From NCBI GenBank assembly GCA_934045905.1, contig OW203768.1, positions 34,315,060-34,379,059 of the forward strand: 64,000 nucleotides of DNA, in the 5' to 3' direction. Origin of the DNA: Leuctra nigra (lineage: Eukaryota; Arthropoda; Insecta; Plecoptera; Leuctridae). Within the stretch, counting starts at the first letter, position 1. Every line of letters starts with the position of its first letter. The notes below the pieces were generated by a model. The model did not search any database, was not told the origin of the DNA, and saw nothing but the letters and a program-made list of their open reading frames with translations. The translations under genes were made by a program, and so were the position numbers. Positions 58,880-64,000 of the stretch are shown one piece after another.

Positions 58880-60185
58880 GATGAGCACTGGAATGCTGTT
58901 GATTAGCTCCACAGTGATCACGTGGATTCCACAGAGATGGCCCATTGAGAGGACTAATCTGTGACTAATTGTACCCCCAGATTACAAATAGCTCTGTGTT
59001 CATTTCATCATTCTGGAAGATGTTTTATACATGGATTTTGACGCTGCTAGAGGTTAATTCTTTTGGATGATATTTCCTAAATTTGGAATGATATTCAAAT
59101 TATTTGCAAATGGGAAAAATAGTTGATACTTCTATGTATATCATTTTATAACCTTCTAAATAAGTAGTTTTAATTGTTATACTTGTCAGCGTCGAGATTA
59201 GACAAGCATTTTTGTAGCTGTTTAATTGTCGGGGTTAATATTTCTTGTTTGAACTCAAGAAATGAACCATGAAACCACAAATAATGCTGTTGGTTTTTTA
59301 TACAACTGTCAAAAAAACTCCTGATGAAGCCTACTGTCAAGTAGAAAACATTATGAAAACATTATGATGTACGCGAAAAATGATAATGCCGCCTATCAAG
59401 GGCGAACGCAGGATGACCTTTCTATGAGGGGGGGGGGGGGTAGAGGAATTTTTAATAATTTGAAAGATTACGGCCAAAGAGGGGGGTTCGGGGGCGCAGC
59501 CCCCGAGTAAATTTTGGTGCAAGGTCATTCAATTAGGTGCAATTTTGAATCACAGATTAGTTATTTTTGGGAATAATTTTGGTAAGTTTTCGACATGATC
59601 AGCCTCTTTCTTTCTTTGTTAACATATTATTTTAAATGTGCTGCTTTCTTAAATGATGCTCTGATTTCGGGGGGGACGCACCCGAATTTTTTACACTTCA
59701 TGGTCATTTTGAAGTAAATCTATGCGTTTCTGGTGAAATTACTTCAGCATTAAAATCAATTTTTCTAGGTAATTTTTCATACGCAAAAAAATTTCAGTAA
59801 CATATCTAGGAGAAGGTATTAACATATCATGAACGAGAATTGTTAGTAGACTTAACAATAACATCAGTCGTCGTTTTCCCAAAAATAATTTTATTTCTTC
59901 CGAGCTTGAATATTGGCCATATAACATGATGACTCAAAATAATAAATTTTCGATTGCTGAAAGTGCCGCCTATCCGAATGTGCCGCCGTAAGCGGTCGCG
60001 TACGTCGCTTATGCCTAAAGCCGGCCCTGGGAGAAATATTTAGATTATACATTTTAACAAATGTTTTGTGAATCGTCCAAAGGAGAGTATATTACCTAAT
60101 GTACAAATAAATTAATTGTTTGAAACTAATAACATTATTTTGGGAGATATTATAGATCTATAGAATTTATTTCGTGGTAAGGACG
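58880..60185. other. Decayed transposon sequence, no gene
   Basis: Contains GGGGGCGCAGCCCCC near 59490 and, near 60006-60030, AAAGCCGGCCCTGG (reverse of a hAT-like CCAGGGCCGGCTTT end). No intact transposase frame. Confidence 0.4.
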
Positions 60186-60232
60186 ATCTAGCGGAGCGGT
60201 CACTCCACACAGCCAAGTCGGACATCGGACAT
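60186..60232 (-). repeat. Solo stem-loop end of family A
   Basis: ATCTAGCGGAGCGGTCACTC followed by CACACAGCCAAGTCG matches the stem-loop terminus of family A. The sequence beyond it does not match copies 1-3, so it is a fragment or a different subfamily. Confidence 0.5.
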
Positions 60233-62189
60233 AAGTCAGAAAAAGAACAAATAATATTCGGTGGTTTCGCATATCGTAGGTTAAGAATAGAATATGTAAC
60301 ACAAATGTGTATAAACAATAAATAAAAACGTATGTGGTAATGAAATTGTTGAATATATTTAGCAGCAATGATATGTGTGCGTAAATATCGAGAATGTGAA
60401 TAATTGTAACTTTCATTAAATGTGGACTGGAGCTCAAAAGAATCTCACAGAATTTAATAAGGGATCAATATTCTTTTTATTATTTGGCTGCAATTTTAAC
60501 TTTTTAAATTGTATTTCTTCATAAAAGCAATGGGAAGGCAAAATATTAATTGCTCTGAAGCAGTTAACGTCATGTGAAACATCTGCTAATTAGCAAACCA
60601 GTTAGCTGACCTCTGAATATATTATTTTCAGTCAAAAAATTCAATCAAATTCAAAATATTCCGCATACTCGGCCCTCAGAATTATTACTACCGGTCCTAT
60701 CCATTTATTTCACTTCAAATAAAAAATCCATTAATTTGACAAATCGCACCTTACGAAAATCGGTGAGAAAAATGTCAAATCTCACCCAACCCCCATTGCG
60801 TGATTAATGTAACCAATCCCCCCCCCCCCTCCCGGCATCTGTTCAATAACACTTACTAAAAATGATCGACGCATCTCTGAAGTTGATTGGCAGTTGATAT
60901 TCGGGGTTCGTTGACCCCGTTGACCCCCCTGGATGCGCTCTCACATTCACCGGGTCAATGTTGACCCTATCATCATCATCATCACCTGTCGTGCACTCTT
61001 AGTTGGCTCGATTTGCAATCTATCGGCAGATCAAGTATCAGGGTCACAGGTTATCGCAGAGGCAACTGCACTGCAGATTGTGGATTGCGGATATGTTGAG
61101 AAGTTTTTTTTCGTAATTAGGGAGAACGAACGGCTCTTGAGATTTTTTGTATCTCTTTAATTTTCGATGTATGGAAATTTATAATGTAAAGGTGTCAAGT
61201 AAAATATTGCACGTGGTGACGTAATATTGGTAGTGATTGATAACTGAAAGGAAGAAAATAAATGAAAGTCTCTGAAAAAATTATTCACGGAAATATTTGT
61301 TTTTGAGATCAACGGGAAGAAACCTGGTAAAAAGCTGGCCGAAACTGGAAACGAATTACAGTCATAAATTGCCACAAAATGGCTCAACACACTGTCACAA
61401 ACTATGCCATGAGCTGGCGACAATGCAACTTCCCTTCTTTTCAGTGAAGGAAAAACCGAGGAAAAACTAACGCAAATTCAATCTCATTAGCATTCTGCAG
61501 GAACTCTAAAAAACAGCAAAAGGTAAAATTTCATTTGCATTGTAGGGATGAAAAGTTCTTTGTTGGGGCTCTGCAAAACAGTATTATTGTAGACATTGTA
61601 GAAATTTTATTTAAAAGTTGGTAGTCATGTTTTAGCAAATCAATGTTTAAAACAAAGCGCATTATATTCCCCAGATTATTACAGGTCGGCTTGAAAATAT
61701 ATATTTAAATACACCTACCAATTACAAATAACACATGAAGACGAAAACATGTTTTAGTACATGTCATGTCATCAGTTGCACTATCATTCTCCAGCCACTC
61801 ACAAACACCACTTGAAAACTGACAAACTCGCAGCAAATCTTTTTATTCTGCAGTGTCGAGTGTTTGTCATACAGTTTGCTTGTCACCTGTCATCTTGAGC
61901 TGAGAGTTGACGTGCAAATGACAGATCAACACTTGACAATGTGCAGTTGCAAGAGGCAGAGATATTGTTAACTCTCTGCTAGTTGTGTCTACTCCTTGCT
62001 CTTCTTGCAGCTTGCAGCGTCTCAATGTGAAGTTATCGTAGATGTCGGTCAGGAGATAATTACGAGGAAAATTAACAAATTATAAGAAGTTTAAAGAATA
62101 CAATGATTTGATCACTCTTTACAAATGAGGCTTTGATTCGTAATTTTCCAAAGTACATTTATAAAGCAAAAAGCTACCAATCAAGCTTA
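60233..62189. other. No gene seen
   Basis: AT-rich sequence with one C-run at about 60820 and no supported open frame, RNA gene or repeat terminus. Confidence 0.5.
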
Positions 62190-63433
62190 CTAGGAAAACG
62201 CTCAGTGTAACGCGTTGATGAGCGAGCACGGGTACGTGCAAATTCTCGAACCGGAAATGCGTACACAACGCACAGAAAACATATACATCCATATGGAATT
62301 GATTATGATATCAACTTAAAAGTGTATGCTTTTCATCGAAACTTTAAAATAGCATCTAAGCACCTGGTTCATAAAGCAAATCAGAATCAATTTTCAATTG
62401 GCACTGGAAAACATTCATTTCGATACTTCATTACTGACAGATATTAAAAATTTAAATAACTTCATACGTTCTTAACTGATTGGGATGAAATTTTGTAAAA
62501 TAAGAGACAATATTGGTCTTAATGATCATGCAAAATATGAGTTTGATCAGAATTATCGAAGACCGTTTTCATTTTTCAGCCTATCAGGAGATATTTATTT
62601 AAATTTTAACCAATGAATCTGAGTAACGCGTTGATGAGCGAGCACAGATACGCGCAACACCTCGAACCGAAATTCTGTCTATCGAAAATGTCATTAAAAG
62701 CCAATAATTCTAAAATTTCGCCACAGATTTGTATAGAAATCTCAAAACATTCCTAAAATATTGGTCCAAATAACCATGCAAAGCTTTAAGTTGATCGATT
62801 GAACCTTTATGATTGAACTGCTCCGTGTTAATTTTCAAAAATCACAGGATCTCCTTCAAAAAATATACCTGAGACCACTCATATGATATAAGTGTGTCTA
62901 CACAATATCAGATCGACTGTTAAACGGTCATTATCAGTTTCATTTGCGTTTGAAAGTTTCTGCTCTAACTACCTTGCCTTGAACTGAAGAGTCGAAGTCG
63001 CCGTGAATTTGACAGCCAACACGCAAATAGTCCGTAAAATGTCAATAACGTTTGGATTTAAACACAGATTAGTATGAAAATTGTCAAAAATGCAGCTAAT
63101 GTTGGTCCCAACCATCATGCGAAGTTATAAGTTGATCGTTCAATCGGTTATAGTTTAAATTTCTAAAAACAGAGGAAAGATGGTTTTAAATTTTAACCAA
63201 TAGGAGGATTTGGCTGAAACTTTGTTTGATTGGGTACAATGTTGGGGGTAATGACTTGTCAAAATTTCAATGTGATCAAAACAACCAATCGAAAGTTATT
63301 TTTTTTTAAATTTGAACCAATCAATGGATTTCAAAAAAATTAGGGTCTGCAACAATCAGAAATGTTACGTACATGTGTGCAAAATTTCAGCTCGATCGAA
63401 GAAAAACTCTGACCTGTATATCGTCAGTAACAG

Positions 63434-63464
<31 letters not shown>

Positions 63465-63515
63465 AGAGGTCCGTGCCAAAAGAGCCAAAAGGAGACGCTC
63501 GCTTCGCTCGCTCAA
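62190..63515 (-). mobile_element. Family B element with doubled 3' end
   Basis: A B 3' end at 62190 is followed by about 430 bp and then a second B 3' end (AACGCGTTGATGAGCGAGCA) at about 62625 that runs through to the 5' terminus at 63515. This is either a nested insertion or a tandem copy. It includes a poly(A) run of about 30 bp near 63433. Confidence 0.65.
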
Positions 63516-64000
63516 TCAAAATCGAATATTGACACATTTAAATGTTCAAAAACTAAAACATTTTTTTGTTTATTTGGGATGCATAGCTAAGATACCCGCA
63601 ATAAAAGCTAAGTTCTCTCCCCTTTTAGTAAAAAAAGAACAGTGTCTGGAAAATCAAGATATTATATGTGAAAAATATCTAATTCCTTTCTCTCGTGGTT
63701 ACTACTTTTTTGGTGCTATGTTTCTCTTCAGCCGAACATTACATTTTAACAAAAGATTAAAAATCCAAACAATTATAAGAGCCAGTCTTCGAATGCTTTG
63801 CTAAAACCAGTAATTAACTTAACACAGTCATTCTAGGAATGTCATTGGCTGTTGACATGACAATATAGTCCTAACCAACAGTTTAAAAGTTATCACTTAG
63901 CAGAGTATTGAAAGACTACTTACCCTAAATATATTATGGATAATTACATTTCTTATGTTTGAAAATTATGTATAATTACTTAGAATTCCATATTATTTTT

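Noticed and set aside
58622..58945. GC-rich overlapping frames on both strands as genes
   Set aside because: They begin inside dispersed repeat F and run through a GC-rich low-complexity tract; no domain seen.

Overview
This is a nuclear window from an arthropod, most likely an insect; the order cannot be fixed from sequence alone. It is AT-rich and low in genes. It has GT-AG introns with GTAAAT/GTGAGT donors, C2H2 zinc-finger genes, a LINE, tRNA-derived SINE-like pieces and many non-autonomous DNA elements. No bacterial-style operon, rRNA gene or intact tRNA gene is visible.

Layout. 1-18 kb: no convincing gene. It holds three recurrent repeat families: A (CRE/ETS/YY1-motif element with a terminal foldback), B (Helitron-like ends) and D (foldback with E2F-like cores), plus SINE remnants. 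18.9-20.1 kb: a C2H2 zinc-finger coding exon on the minus strand with a perfect 34-bp-arm palindrome just upstream. 21.9-22.6 kb: a frameshifted zinc-finger pseudogene. 23.9-57 kb: a minus-strand cluster of three paralogous genes for small secreted proteins of 261, 254 and 257 aa. Each has a signal-peptide exon, a middle exon and a final exon of exactly 391 nt, joined in phases 1 and 2, and the product looks like a beta-trefoil. A fourth paralogue survives as a scrap at 35.6-35.7 kb. 57-64 kb: repeats, no convincing gene.

The main discovery is that each of the three genes carries a large minisatellite built from one of its own splice junctions. Gene 1 has 18 units of 105 bp and gene 2 has about 32 units of 105 bp; both repeat the end of exon 2 with its 5' splice donor. 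Gene 3 has about 57 units of 126 bp that repeat the 3' splice acceptor plus the start codon of its signal-peptide exon. Units are multiples of 3 nt, nearly identical, and in gene 3 mostly open and in frame with the signal peptide. In genes 1 and 2 the short intronic part of the unit is identical between genes while the exonic part differs at about 18 of 77 positions. The gene 3 array also carries about 170 AGGTCA nuclear-receptor half-sites and has higher-order structure.

The introns of the cluster also hold a CACTA-like element with an internal 77-bp satellite, two TTAA-flanked elements, a hAT-like element, two B elements and a 5'-truncated LINE nested in one of them. All calls come from reading the sequence; no database search or folding was run.
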